Assembly (NCBI GenBank): GCA_036509315.1
Contig: DATCFU010000212.1
Coordinates: 1-18,876, forward strand
Source: PALSA-607 sp036509315
Lineage (GTDB): Bacteria; Actinomycetota; Actinomycetes; Acidothermales; Acidothermaceae
Direction of reading: 5' to 3'
Length of the DNA: 18,876 nt
Shown: piece by piece, positions 7,076 to 14,327 of the stretch
Layout of the letters: each line of letters opens with the position of its first letter
How positions within the stretch are numbered: position 1 is the first letter of the stretch
The notes under the pieces: generated by a model
Told to the model about the DNA's origin: nothing
The model's database searches: none
The model's input: only the letters and a program-made list of their open reading frames with translations
Made by a program: the position numbers and the translations under genes

Positions 7076-8173
7076 TTAGACGTAGCGCTCGAGGATCGAT
7101 GATTCGGCGAGTCGCGACAGTCCCTCACGCACGCTGCGCGCCCTGTTCTCGCCAACACCTTCGACCGCCTGCAGATCGTCGATGCCCGCCGCGAGCAGCT
7201 TCTGCAGGCCACCGAAATGCTCGACAAGGCGATCGACGACGAGGTTCGGCAGCCGCGGGACTTTGGCGAGCAGCCGATAGCCGCGTGGGCTCACGGGTGC
7301 GTCGAGTGCGTCCGCTCCGGCGGCGTAGCCCATCACCCGAGCGATCGTGCTGAGGTCGAGTAGCTCAGATGCCGACAGCATGTCGAAGTCGCGCAGCACG
7401 TCGTCGGGCGTGCGCGACTTCTTGCTTCCTGAAGGCAGGTAGTCACGGACGACGAGTTCGCGCTCCGGTTCGACGCCGGCAAGAAGCTCGTCGAGTTGCA
7501 GGCTGAGCAGCCGGCCGTCGGTGCCGAGTTCGACGACGTAGCCCTCGATCTCGCTCGCGATCCGCCGAACCATCTCAAGGCGCTGCGCCACCGCTGCGGC
7601 GTCGCGCACCGTGACGAGGTCCTCGATTTCCAGCGCAGAAAGGGTTCCGCTCACCTCGTCGAGGCGCAGCTTGTAGCGCTCGAGGGTCGCGAGCGCCTGG
7701 TTCGCCCGCGACAGGATTGCCCCGGTGTCGTCGAGCACGTAGCGCCTGCCGCCGACGTAGAGCGCGATGATGCGCATCGACTGGCTCACCGAGATCACCG
7801 GGTAGCCCGTTTGCTTGGCAGTGCGTTCGGCGCTGCGGTGCCGCGTGCCGGACTCACTCGTCGGGATCGAAGGGTCCGGCTGCAAGTGCACGTTCGCTTT
7901 GAGGATCCGGGTGCCGGTGTTATCGAGCACGATGGCACCGTCCATCTTGCAGATCTCGCGCATCAGCGGCGCGGAAGTCTCGATGTCGAGATTGAAACCA
8001 CCGGTGCACAGCGACTCGACGGTCTTGTCGTACCCGAGAACGATCAGACCTCCCGTGTTGCCACGCAGGATGCGTTCGAGTGCGTCGCGCAGGTCAGTAC
8101 CAGGCGCGATCGTCGCGAGAGTAGCCCGCAATTTCTCGTCGACGGTGCGGTCGAACCGATCGTTGGCTGGCAC
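7076..8173 (-). CDS. disA: DNA integrity scanning diadenylate cyclase DisA
   Basis: DisA makes cyclic di-AMP from two ATP and scans DNA for branched structures that stop its activity. The diadenylate cyclase domain (about 1-145) has the DGA motif at 78-80 and the RHR motif in GTRHRSAERT (109-118). A helical linker follows, and a C-terminal helix-hairpin-helix domain (about 308-355) includes VEGVGENRARSVREGL. At 365 residues it has the usual length. The start is GTG with GGGGAG four bases upstream. It lies 56 bp downstream of radA on the same strand; the radA-disA pair is widely conserved, and RadA has been reported to inhibit DisA in mycobacteria. Confidence 0.97.
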   Translation of the reverse strand: MPANDRFDRTVDEKLRATLATIAPGTDLRDALERILRGNTGGLIVLGYDKTVESLCTGGFNLDIETSAPLMREICKMDGAIVLDNTGTRILKANVHLQPDPSIPTSESGTRHRSAERTAKQTGYPVISVSQSMRIIALYVGGRRYVLDDTGAILSRANQALATLERYKLRLDEVSGTLSALEIEDLVTVRDAAAVAQRLEMVRRIASEIEGYVVELGTDGRLLSLQLDELLAGVEPERELVVRDYLPSGSKKSRTPDDVLRDFDMLSASELLDLSTIARVMGYAAGADALDAPVSPRGYRLLAKVPRLPNLVVDRLVEHFGGLQKLLAAGIDDLQAVEGVGENRARSVREGLSRLAESSILERYV

Positions 8174-8229
8174 CGGGCTCCCCGTACGTGGATGCTCTCA
8201 AAGAGGCACTATTGGACGCTACGGCGATT

Positions 8230-9600
8230 CTAGCTGTTAGGCGCGACCGCGTACTGGATCGCTTCTCGGACGTGGGAAACCTCGATGGAATGGACGCCGG
8301 GTGGCACTGGTCCTGAGTCGGGTGGCACTAGCGCGAGAGTGAAGCCGAGTCGTGCGGCTTCGGTGAGCCGGCGACCGACCCCCTCGACGCGACGAACCTC
8401 ACCCGCGAGGCCCACCTCACCGATGGCGACGACACCCGGGCGCAGCGGCCTGTCGTTGCGCGCGCTCGCGACGGCGAGCGCGACGGCCAGGTCTCCGGCG
8501 GGTTCAGACATCTTCACGCCGCCGACGGTGGCGGTGAAGATATCGAATCCCGAAAGCACGATCTTCGCCCGTTGCTCTGTTACCGCCAGCACCATCGATA
8601 CCCGCGCAGCGTCGAGACCCGACGTCGTGCGTCGCGGCATCGCCATGCTCGAGGGCGCAACCAACGCCTGCACTTCTGCCACAAGTGGACGGCGACCCTC
8701 GAGTGCCACGGTCACGCAGGTGCCCGGCACCGGCGTACCACGCCGCGAGAGGAAGAGGCCACTTGGATCCGCAAGCCCGACGATGCCTTCTTCGGTCAGG
8801 TCGAAACACCCGACCTCGTCGCATGCGCCGTAGCGGTTCTTGATCGCCCGGACCAACCGAAGTCGTGAGTGCCGCTCACCCTCGAACTGCAGCACCACAT
8901 CGACGAGATGCTCGAGCACCCGCGGGCCAGCGATTGACCCATCTTTGGTGACGTGGCCGACCAGCACGGTGGCGATGCCGCGCTCTTTGGCAACTGCGAT
9001 CAAGGCCGCCGCGACCTGGCGCACCTGCGTAACTCCACCTGCCGAACCGTCGACGTCCGCGATGGCCATCGTTTGCACAGAGTCGACGATCAGCAGGCTT
9101 GGGTTGACCTCGTCGAGGTGTTTCAAGACCGCGCCGATGTCAGTTTCGGCGGCCAGGAAGAGGTCGGGCGACAGTGCCTTGATGCGACCCGCTCGCAGTC
9201 GGACCTGTGCGGTCGACTCTTCACCGGTGATGTACAGCGTGCGGGTGCCAGGAGTAGCGAACTTCGAGGCGACATCGAGCACCAGGGTCGACTTGCCCAC
9301 ACCCGGTTCGCCAGCCAGCAGGACGACGACGCCGGGAACCAGGCCACCGCCGAGCACGCGGTCAAGCTCGTCGACGCCCGTCGAAACGCTGCGGGCGGAC
9401 TCGGCATCGATCTCACCGATCGGGCGCGCGGCCGCCGTAACCGCCGTTGCCGCCACGCTGCGAAGCCGCAGGAGACCGGGTTGCTCGATGGTGCCCCAGG
9501 CCTGGCACTCACCGCAGCGGCCGACCCACTTCACCGACTCCCAACCGCACTCACCACATCGAAAGCCCTGTTTGGCGGCGCTCGGGGTGCTCTTGGGCAT
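8230..9600 (-). CDS. radA: DNA repair protein RadA
   Basis: RadA is a RecA-like, DnaB-type helicase that drives branch migration in recombination. A zinc finger is formed by Cys15, Cys18, Cys29 and Cys32. Walker A GEPGVGKST lies at 97-105 and Walker B LLIVDSVQTM at 169-178. The RadA signature, normally KNRFG, reads KNRYG here at 254-258. A C-terminal Lon-like domain begins near 300. The length of 456 is typical. The ATG at 9600 has no ribosome site, but TAGCCT six bases upstream suggests a leaderless transcript. It is followed by disA and preceded on the same strand by the Cys-rich protein gene. Confidence 0.97.
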   Translation of the reverse strand: MPKSTPSAAKQGFRCGECGWESVKWVGRCGECQAWGTIEQPGLLRLRSVAATAVTAAARPIGEIDAESARSVSTGVDELDRVLGGGLVPGVVVLLAGEPGVGKSTLVLDVASKFATPGTRTLYITGEESTAQVRLRAGRIKALSPDLFLAAETDIGAVLKHLDEVNPSLLIVDSVQTMAIADVDGSAGGVTQVRQVAAALIAVAKERGIATVLVGHVTKDGSIAGPRVLEHLVDVVLQFEGERHSRLRLVRAIKNRYGACDEVGCFDLTEEGIVGLADPSGLFLSRRGTPVPGTCVTVALEGRRPLVAEVQALVAPSSMAMPRRTTSGLDAARVSMVLAVTEQRAKIVLSGFDIFTATVGGVKMSEPAGDLAVALAVASARNDRPLRPGVVAIGEVGLAGEVRRVEGVGRRLTEAARLGFTLALVPPDSGPVPPGVHSIEVSHVREAIQYAVAPNS

Positions 9601-9606
9601 GGCTGC

Positions 9607-9612
9607 AGGCTA
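9607..9612 (-). promoter_or_regulatory. -10 element for leaderless radA
   Basis: On the minus strand TAGCCT ends six bases before the radA ATG, placing transcription start at or next to the A of the start codon. No Shine-Dalgarno is present. Upstream, after exactly eight bases, CTGTCCGCC (9621-9629) matches five of nine positions, including the TGTC core, of the DNA-damage promoter consensus TTGTCRGTG-N8-TAnnnT. The -10 is well supported by spacing; the damage box is weak. Confidence 0.5.
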
Positions 9613-9675
9613 GTGCCGTGGGCGGACAGTTGCCTGGCCGCTCGAGTGAGTTGTGGAGTTAACTTCTGGTCGGAA

Positions 9676-10518
9676 TTACTGCGGGTCGGCCGGGTGCGGG
9701 GCGACTGGCGTCTTGGACGCGATTCGCCGCTCGCAATGCGCGACCAGCTCTGCGTAACCCTGGACGCCCATCAACTCGGTCAGCTCTGGACCGTAGGAGA
9801 CGTAGACCCGATCACGTGCGCCGTGTGCCTCCGGTGAGCTCGTGCACCACCACGTGAGTTCGTGTCCGCCCGAGCCCCAGCCCCTGCGGTCGTACTCGCC
9901 GATCGTGACGACCAGCACCTTGGTCTCGTCAGGTCGGTCGACCCAATCGAACGTACGGCGGATCGGTAGTTGCCAGCATACGTCGGGCTTGGTTTCCAGC
10001 GGGTGCCGGTCAATCGTCAACGCCAGGCTGTGCAACGAGCACCCGGAGCCGCCCTCGAAACCCGGGCGGTTCAAGAAGATGCACGCACCGTCGACTCTGC
10101 GGGTGCGACGCTTGCCGTCCTCAAGCTCGGTGAAGCCCTTCTGGCCCTTCTTGTAGTACTGCCAAGTTTCTGGCGTGAGTTGCTCGGCGAACTTGCGGAC
10201 CCGCTTCTCGTCGGCGCGACCTGAGTAGAAGGCACCGTGGCTGCAGCAGCCATCGGCCGCCCGACCCGGCACGATGCCATGACAGCCGTTGCCAAAGATG
10301 CATCCCCAACTCGACGTCAGCCACGTCAGGTCGCAGCGAAAGATCTGTTCGGCATCGGCGGGATCGACGAACTCGACCCACTCGCGCGCGAAGTCGAGAC
10401 CTGTTTCCGGAAGCGGTACGCGCTCACCGGCAGCCGTTCCGCGTGGCGTTGGAGTCGTCGGGTGGGCGGGTTCTTCTCGACCGGAGGTCTTCGACTGCTG
10501 TGATGGCTTGCTTGGCAT
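9676..10518 (-). CDS. Conserved actinobacterial Cys-rich protein, DUF3109/YkgJ-like, unknown function
   Basis: This 280-residue protein is of a type I recognise from many actinobacterial genomes but whose function is unknown. It has an ordered set of cysteines and histidines: Cys62, Cys73, Cys79, the pair Cys91-Cys92 followed by His94, then Cys146, Cys160 with LH at 162-163, Cys181 and Cys225. Such a pattern suggests a bound zinc or iron, as proposed for YkgJ-type proteins. There is no signal peptide or membrane segment. The ATG at 10518 is preferred over a TTG two codons upstream because a TAGTGT -10 lies six bases before it and there is no good ribosome site. It precedes radA by 75 bp, which has its own -10. 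Confidence 0.75.
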   Translation of the reverse strand: MPSKPSQQSKTSGREEPAHPTTPTPRGTAAGERVPLPETGLDFAREWVEFVDPADAEQIFRCDLTWLTSSWGCIFGNGCHGIVPGRAADGCCSHGAFYSGRADEKRVRKFAEQLTPETWQYYKKGQKGFTELEDGKRRTRRVDGACIFLNRPGFEGGSGCSLHSLALTIDRHPLETKPDVCWQLPIRRTFDWVDRPDETKVLVVTIGEYDRRGWGSGGHELTWWCTSSPEAHGARDRVYVSYGPELTELMGVQGYAELVAHCERRIASKTPVAPHPADPQ

Positions 10519-10524
10519 GCGCAA

Positions 10525-10530
10525 ACACTA
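10525..10530 (-). promoter_or_regulatory. -10 element for leaderless Cys-rich protein gene
   Basis: Minus-strand TAGTGT is followed by six bases and then the ATG at 10518. This is the same geometry as at radA and at the divergent gene at 10606. It also decides the start codon. Confidence 0.5.
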
Positions 10531-10563
10531 GGCCCTCACGCGTCGGAGTCGGACGCCGATGTG

Positions 10564-10575
10564 CACCGGCCGGTG
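10564..10575. repeat. 12-bp palindrome in divergent promoter region, possible operator
   Basis: CACCGGCCGGTG is a perfect palindrome in the 87-bp gap between the two divergent genes. For the plus-strand gene (TAGGCT at 10594-10599) a -35 with a 17-bp spacer would fall at 10571-10576, overlapping the palindrome. A bound protein could block that promoter. GC-rich palindromes arise easily in such DNA, so this is tentative. Confidence 0.3.
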
Positions 10576-10593
10576 TGTCGGCCTGCGTCGACG

Positions 10594-10599
10594 TAGGCT
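10594..10599 (+). promoter_or_regulatory. -10 element for leaderless TIM-barrel gene
   Basis: TAGGCT is followed by six bases and the GTG start at 10606, implying a leaderless mRNA beginning at the start codon. It supports the upstream GTG over the internal ATG at 10633, which has no ribosome site either. Confidence 0.5.
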
Positions 10600-10605
10600 C
10601 GGGGA

Positions 10606-11439
10606 GTGAGCACTACATCGGACGAGTCAGCAATGGCGCGGGTGACGGCCCGCCCGACGGTGGCTCTGTCGACCTCGTCAGTGTGGCCTGAATCGACTGC
10701 GGTCGCGTTCGAGGTTGCTGCCCGACTCGGCTACGACGGCGTCGAGTTGATGGTGTCTGGTGATCCGGTCAGCCAAGATCTCGACACGGTGCGTCGGCTC
10801 ATGGACTACCACCAACTGCCGGTGGTGTCCGTGCATTCGCCGTGCCTGCTGATCAGTCAGCGGGTGTGGGGCACAGAGCCGTGGGCGAAGTTGATGCGTT
10901 CGCAGATCGCCGCAGAACGACTCGGCGCGAAGGTCGTGGTGACCCACCCGCCATTTCGTTGGCAACGCGCCTACGCCAAGGGATTCACCGACGGCATCCT
11001 GGCGATGCACGACGAAACAGACATCGTGTTTGCGGTCGAGAACATGTTTCCGCAACGAGGACCGAGCGGCCTCGAGGTTGGCGTCTACTCGCCGTCCTGG
11101 TCGTTGCTCGACGCCGACTACCCGCACATCACCCTCGACGTGTCACACGCAGCTGTTGCCCGTGCCGACCCGCTCGTGCTGCTCGAGGGTTTCGGCGACC
11201 GGCTCGCCCACTTCCACCTGTCTGACGGCACCGGCTCGCGAAACGACGAGCACCTCGTGCCGGGTCGAGGCACGCAGCCTTGCGTACAGCTCCTGCAGCG
11301 GTTAGCGGCGCAGCGGTACGCCGGGGTGGTCGTCCTTGAGGTAAACACGAGGAGGGCTGCGTCGCACGAGGAGAGGGTGGCCGACCTCGCCGAATCGCTC
11401 GCGTTCACCCGCGACGCTCTCGCTGCGACAGCGGCGTGA
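10606..11439 (+). CDS. Sugar phosphate isomerase/epimerase family protein (xylose isomerase-like TIM barrel)
   Basis: The 277-residue protein has the metal-site pattern of the AP-endonuclease-2/xylose-isomerase fold: Glu47 (GVELM), His77 (VHSP), His114 (THPP), Glu145 (VEN), Asp178 and His181 (DVSH), His203-Asp207 (HFHLSD), His216 (DEHLVPGRG) and Glu245 (LEVN). It therefore probably binds two or three divalent metals and acts on a sugar or polyol, but the substrate cannot be told. A homologue lies near proC in other actinobacteria (Rv0498 in M. tuberculosis). The GTG start is supported by the TAGGCT box six bases upstream. The methyltransferase gene follows after 19 bp and may share the transcript. 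Confidence 0.85.
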   Translation: MSTTSDESAMARVTARPTVALSTSSVWPESTAVAFEVAARLGYDGVELMVSGDPVSQDLDTVRRLMDYHQLPVVSVHSPCLLISQRVWGTEPWAKLMRSQIAAERLGAKVVVTHPPFRWQRAYAKGFTDGILAMHDETDIVFAVENMFPQRGPSGLEVGVYSPSWSLLDADYPHITLDVSHAAVARADPLVLLEGFGDRLAHFHLSDGTGSRNDEHLVPGRGTQPCVQLLQRLAAQRYAGVVVLEVNTRRAASHEERVADLAESLAFTRDALAATAA

Positions 11440-11458
11440 CGACGGCGGCCCCACTCCT

Positions 11459-12196
11459 ATGAGTCGGTCACGGTTCGACGCAGTCGCAAGGGTGTACGAC
11501 GCCGGCCGGCCGGGCTATCCCGATGCATTGTTCGATGCCATCGAGGAGATGTCGGGCAGTTTCCTTTCGGGGGCGTTGCTAGCCGATGTTGGCGCGGGCA
11601 CCGGAATCTCGACTCGTAGCCTGCTCGAGCGCGGTGCGCGAGTCGTCGCAGTCGACCACGGGGCCGCGATGCTCAGCACCTTACGTAGCCGCACTCGCGG
11701 CACTCCAGTCGTGCTCGCTGATGCAAACCAACTGCCCTTTGCGAACGGATCACTCGACCTCGTCACGTTCGCCCAGTCGTGGCACTGGGTCGATCTTGAC
11801 CGCGCGCCTGGCGAAGTGCTGCGGGTTTTGCGTCCAGGTGGTGCACTCGCGATCTGGTGGAATATTCCGGACGAGAGCGGCGAAGAGTGGCTGGCGCAAC
11901 ATCGCGCGCGACTGCGGGTCGCGGGCCAGCATGTCGTCGGAGCCCACTTTGAAGCTGCCTGGCGATCGATCCCGTCGGCGTTTGAGAACCTCGACGTCGA
12001 GACCGCGCGCATCAGTTGGGACCGGACGGTCGCGATGGAGGTGATCCTCGACGAGGTGCGGTCGAAGTCCTACATCGAGGAACTCGGAGCGGCTGACGCG
12101 GCCGCTTTTGTCGAGCGCGAGCGCGAACTGCTTCCTAGTGGTCAGCTGCGGGAGCCTTTCGTGACCCAGCTCGCCGTCGTCCGCATGCCCGCCTAG
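11459..12196 (+). CDS. Class I SAM-dependent methyltransferase, substrate unknown
   Basis: This 245-residue protein shows a Rossmann-like methyltransferase domain. The SAM-binding motif I is DVGAGTG at 43-49, with the acidic residue Asp66 at the end of strand 2 (VVAVDHG), LADANQLPF at 86-94, FAQSWHWVD at 104-112 and LRPGGALAIWW at 124-134. This is the methyltransferase type 11 (BioC/UbiE-like) pattern, with the 'SWHWVD' variant seen in many small-molecule methyltransferases. The N-terminal FDAVARVYDAGRPGYP motif is typical of the group. The ATG lies 19 bp after the TIM-barrel gene and has no strong ribosome site, suggesting read-through from that gene. Nothing reveals the substrate. Confidence 0.85.
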   Translation: MSRSRFDAVARVYDAGRPGYPDALFDAIEEMSGSFLSGALLADVGAGTGISTRSLLERGARVVAVDHGAAMLSTLRSRTRGTPVVLADANQLPFANGSLDLVTFAQSWHWVDLDRAPGEVLRVLRPGGALAIWWNIPDESGEEWLAQHRARLRVAGQHVVGAHFEAAWRSIPSAFENLDVETARISWDRTVAMEVILDEVRSKSYIEELGAADAAAFVERERELLPSGQLREPFVTQLAVVRMPA

Positions 12197-12242
12197 GCGG
12201 GAAATGTGGCGATTGTCCGAATATCGGCGCGCATTTCGGTGC

Positions 12243-12269
12243 TCAAGCCGCTCCTTGGGGTGTCGATGC
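12243..12269 (+). promoter_or_regulatory. Candidate sigma-28 (FliA/SigD-type) promoter for the chemoreceptor
   Basis: TCAA (12243-12246), a 15-bp spacer and GTCGATGC (12262-12269) resemble the flagellar sigma consensus TAAA-N15-GCCGATAT. The match is 3 of 4 and 5 of 8, with the exact spacer. The predicted start near 12276 would leave a leader of about 28 nt containing the Shine-Dalgarno GGAGG at 12294-12298, five bases before the ATG. Chemoreceptor genes are classic targets of this sigma factor. The actinobacterial consensus may differ somewhat. Confidence 0.4.
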
Positions 12270-12303
12270 ATGAGCTAGTTGGCGGCTCGACACGGAGGCG
12301 TAG

Positions 12304-13782
12304 ATGGCGTGGCTCGCAGTGGTGGCGTCGGTTGCGCTGCTCGCTGCCCTGATCGGGTGGGCCGCCACGATCGCCAATCGAAACCGCGCCCAGCAGGCCG
12401 TCGTCGCCGCATTCGATGCGATCGCCAGCGGCGACCTCGCCCGTCCAGTCGTCTTGCCCAAGGGCAACGTCTGGCGCCCGGTTGGTGCATCGATCGCTGA
12501 GCTGACCGGTGCGCTGTCCGTCGCACTTACCCGGATCGAGCTCGCGAAGAGCGCACTGAACGTCGGCTGGCATGACGTCGACAAGATGGCATGGAAGTCG
12601 TTGGACACCACGGAGACAACTGCAGCACAGGCAACCGCCGCCGCACGCGCGGCCGAGGGGATCTCCCAGAGCCTCCAACTGATTGCAGCAGCGACCGACG
12701 AGTTCGCGTCGACGATTCAAGAAGTTGCGCGGCACGCTTCCGAGGCATCGTCAGTGGCATCAGCCGCAACCGATGAAGTCCACGCAGCGAACGCCACAGT
12801 GGCCGATCTCGCGGTTGCCTCGCACCACATCGAGGAAGTCCTGCGGTTCATCGGAAATATTGCTACGCAGACGCACTTGCTGTCGCTGAACGCAACGATC
12901 GAGGCGGCGAGGGCCGGCGAGGCCGGCCGCGGTTTCGCCGTCGTCGCGGGAGAGGTCAAGCAGCTTTCACAACAGACTGGTGCGGCTACCGCAAATGTCG
13001 GTGCTTCAGTCAGTTCGATTCAGGAGGGTTCCGCGCAAGCGGCGGCCGCGATGGTTCGAGTCACCGACACGATGGCCAGGGTCAACGACAACCAGCACGG
13101 AATCGCCTCTGCTGTTGATCAGCAGACTGCGACGACAGCAGAGATCGGTCGCAACACCTCCAGTGCGGCGATGGGGTCGGCGGAGCTTGCGGAGAACGTC
13201 GCAGCGCTCGTCAATAACATCCGGCTGACGGCATACGCCGGCGCGCATGCGCGCAGCGTCGCCGCGGAGCTTGCCCGGATCGAGGACTCGTTGACGCAGG
13301 TGCTGGCGCCTTACCGATTCACGTCGGTCGAGTTCGACGTCGAGGCGGAGGTTGACCTGCGCGGCACGGGGGTCAAGACCGTCGGAAACACCACGACGGT
13401 CTACCACTACGCATTCGGCTCGGGTGTCAATGAGATCGAGTACTCATCGGAGTGGCGGCATTCAAAGGCCAACTTGGAGAGCAGCGGAAGTGACTCCTAC
13501 TGTGGGATGGAGAACGGGGTCGCCACCGTACGGTTCGTCGGCACCTGTGTTCGCTACTACGGCTTCGCGGAGTCGAACCACGGGATGATCGCACTGTCGA
13601 TCGACGACGGTCCCGACACGATCGTCGACCAGTACGGGACTTCCCGGGAGAACCGCATGTTCTGGCAGTCCCCGGTGCTCCCACGTGGCAACCACGTCCT
13701 ACGCGCCCGCGCGACCGCCGACCAGAATCCGGCGTCTCGCTACATCTGGGTGACGCTCGAGCGGATCGAGATCGACAACTAG
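12304..13782 (+). CDS. Methyl-accepting chemotaxis protein with C-terminal carbohydrate-binding-like domain
   Basis: The 492-residue protein has one N-terminal membrane helix (about 2-24) followed by NRNR, placing the rest in the cytoplasm by the positive-inside rule. A short HAMP-like stretch (about 33-75, AFDAIASGDLARPV) leads to a long coiled-coil signalling region (about 80-330). Its hairpin tip is at 183-222, with TQTHLLSLNATIEAARAGEAGRGFAVVAGEV; the usual Asn after QT is His191. There is no periplasmic sensor. Residues 338-492 form an extra beta-rich domain with IEYSSEW, VRFVGTCVRYYGF, NHGMIALSIDDGPDTIVDQYG, LPRGNHVLRARAT and NPASRYIWVTLERIEI, the pattern of beta-sandwich domains on secreted glycosidases. 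Cys400 and Cys415 may pair. The stop overlaps the convergent GNAT stop (CTAG). Confidence 0.92.
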   Translation: MAWLAVVASVALLAALIGWAATIANRNRAQQAVVAAFDAIASGDLARPVVLPKGNVWRPVGASIAELTGALSVALTRIELAKSALNVGWHDVDKMAWKSLDTTETTAAQATAAARAAEGISQSLQLIAAATDEFASTIQEVARHASEASSVASAATDEVHAANATVADLAVASHHIEEVLRFIGNIATQTHLLSLNATIEAARAGEAGRGFAVVAGEVKQLSQQTGAATANVGASVSSIQEGSAQAAAAMVRVTDTMARVNDNQHGIASAVDQQTATTAEIGRNTSSAAMGSAELAENVAALVNNIRLTAYAGAHARSVAAELARIEDSLTQVLAPYRFTSVEFDVEAEVDLRGTGVKTVGNTTTVYHYAFGSGVNEIEYSSEWRHSKANLESSGSDSYCGMENGVATVRFVGTCVRYYGFAESNHGMIALSIDDGPDTIVDQYGTSRENRMFWQSPVLPRGNHVLRARATADQNPASRYIWVTLERIEIDN

Positions 13783-14327
13783 GGGAGCTGTCGCCAACGA
13801 TCAGCCGTGATGGCATATACGGCTGCATCGAACTTCTCGCCGTCCTCCTCAAGTTCGGTTTCATGGTCGAGTGTCATGCCCAGGCGCTTCATCACCGCGA
13901 TACTTCGCACGTTCGGCACGTCAGAAATCGAGATGACACGCGGCAGGGCCAATGTCTGGAAGCCGTACTCAAGCCACGCTGCCGCCGCCTCTGTTGCGTA
14001 GCCGTTTCCCCAGAAGTCGCGTGCAAGCCGCCAGCCGATTTCGATGTCGGGGTACCAACTGACGTGGTGCAGGCCGCACATCCCAAGGAACTCGCCGTCC
14101 GCCCGACGCTCGATCGCTAGCAGGCCCATGTGCTGTGTCGCGTACGTTTCCTGCGCCCAGGCTGCAATGTCGTCTGACTCAGCCGCGCTGATAGCGCCTC
14201 CGAGGTAGCGCATGACCTCGGGATCTGCGTTTAGTGCCGCGTACGCCGGAAGGTCGGCGCGTCGAAACGTCCGCAAGAGCAATCGAGGGGTCTCGATAAC
14301 CGCGGTACCGCTCCCGTCGACCTCCAC
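13779..14327 (-). CDS. GNAT family N-acetyltransferase, RimJ/RimL-like
   Basis: This 182-residue protein has the RimJ/RimL-type opening IETPRLLLRTFRRADL (11-26), the acetyl-CoA pyrophosphate-binding loop RDFWGNGYA (103-111) and the late motif NVRSIAVMKRLGM (139-151). It should transfer an acetyl group to an amine of a protein or small molecule; the acceptor is unknown. The GTG start immediately follows the TAG stop of the three-helix protein gene with no gap, so translation is probably coupled. The stop shares a palindromic CTAG with the chemoreceptor stop on the other strand, leaving no room for a terminator between them. Confidence 0.9.
   Translation of the reverse strand: MEVDGSGTAVIETPRLLLRTFRRADLPAYAALNADPEVMRYLGGAISAAESDDIAAWAQETYATQHMGLLAIERRADGEFLGMCGLHHVSWYPDIEIGWRLARDFWGNGYATEAAAAWLEYGFQTLALPRVISISDVPNVRSIAVMKRLGMTLDHETELEEDGEKFDAAVYAITADRWRQLP

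Noticed and set aside
8953..9837. Plus-strand 294-codon frame opposite radA and running into the next gene
   Set aside because: It crosses the ends of two well-supported genes on the other strand; composition is typical of an antisense frame.
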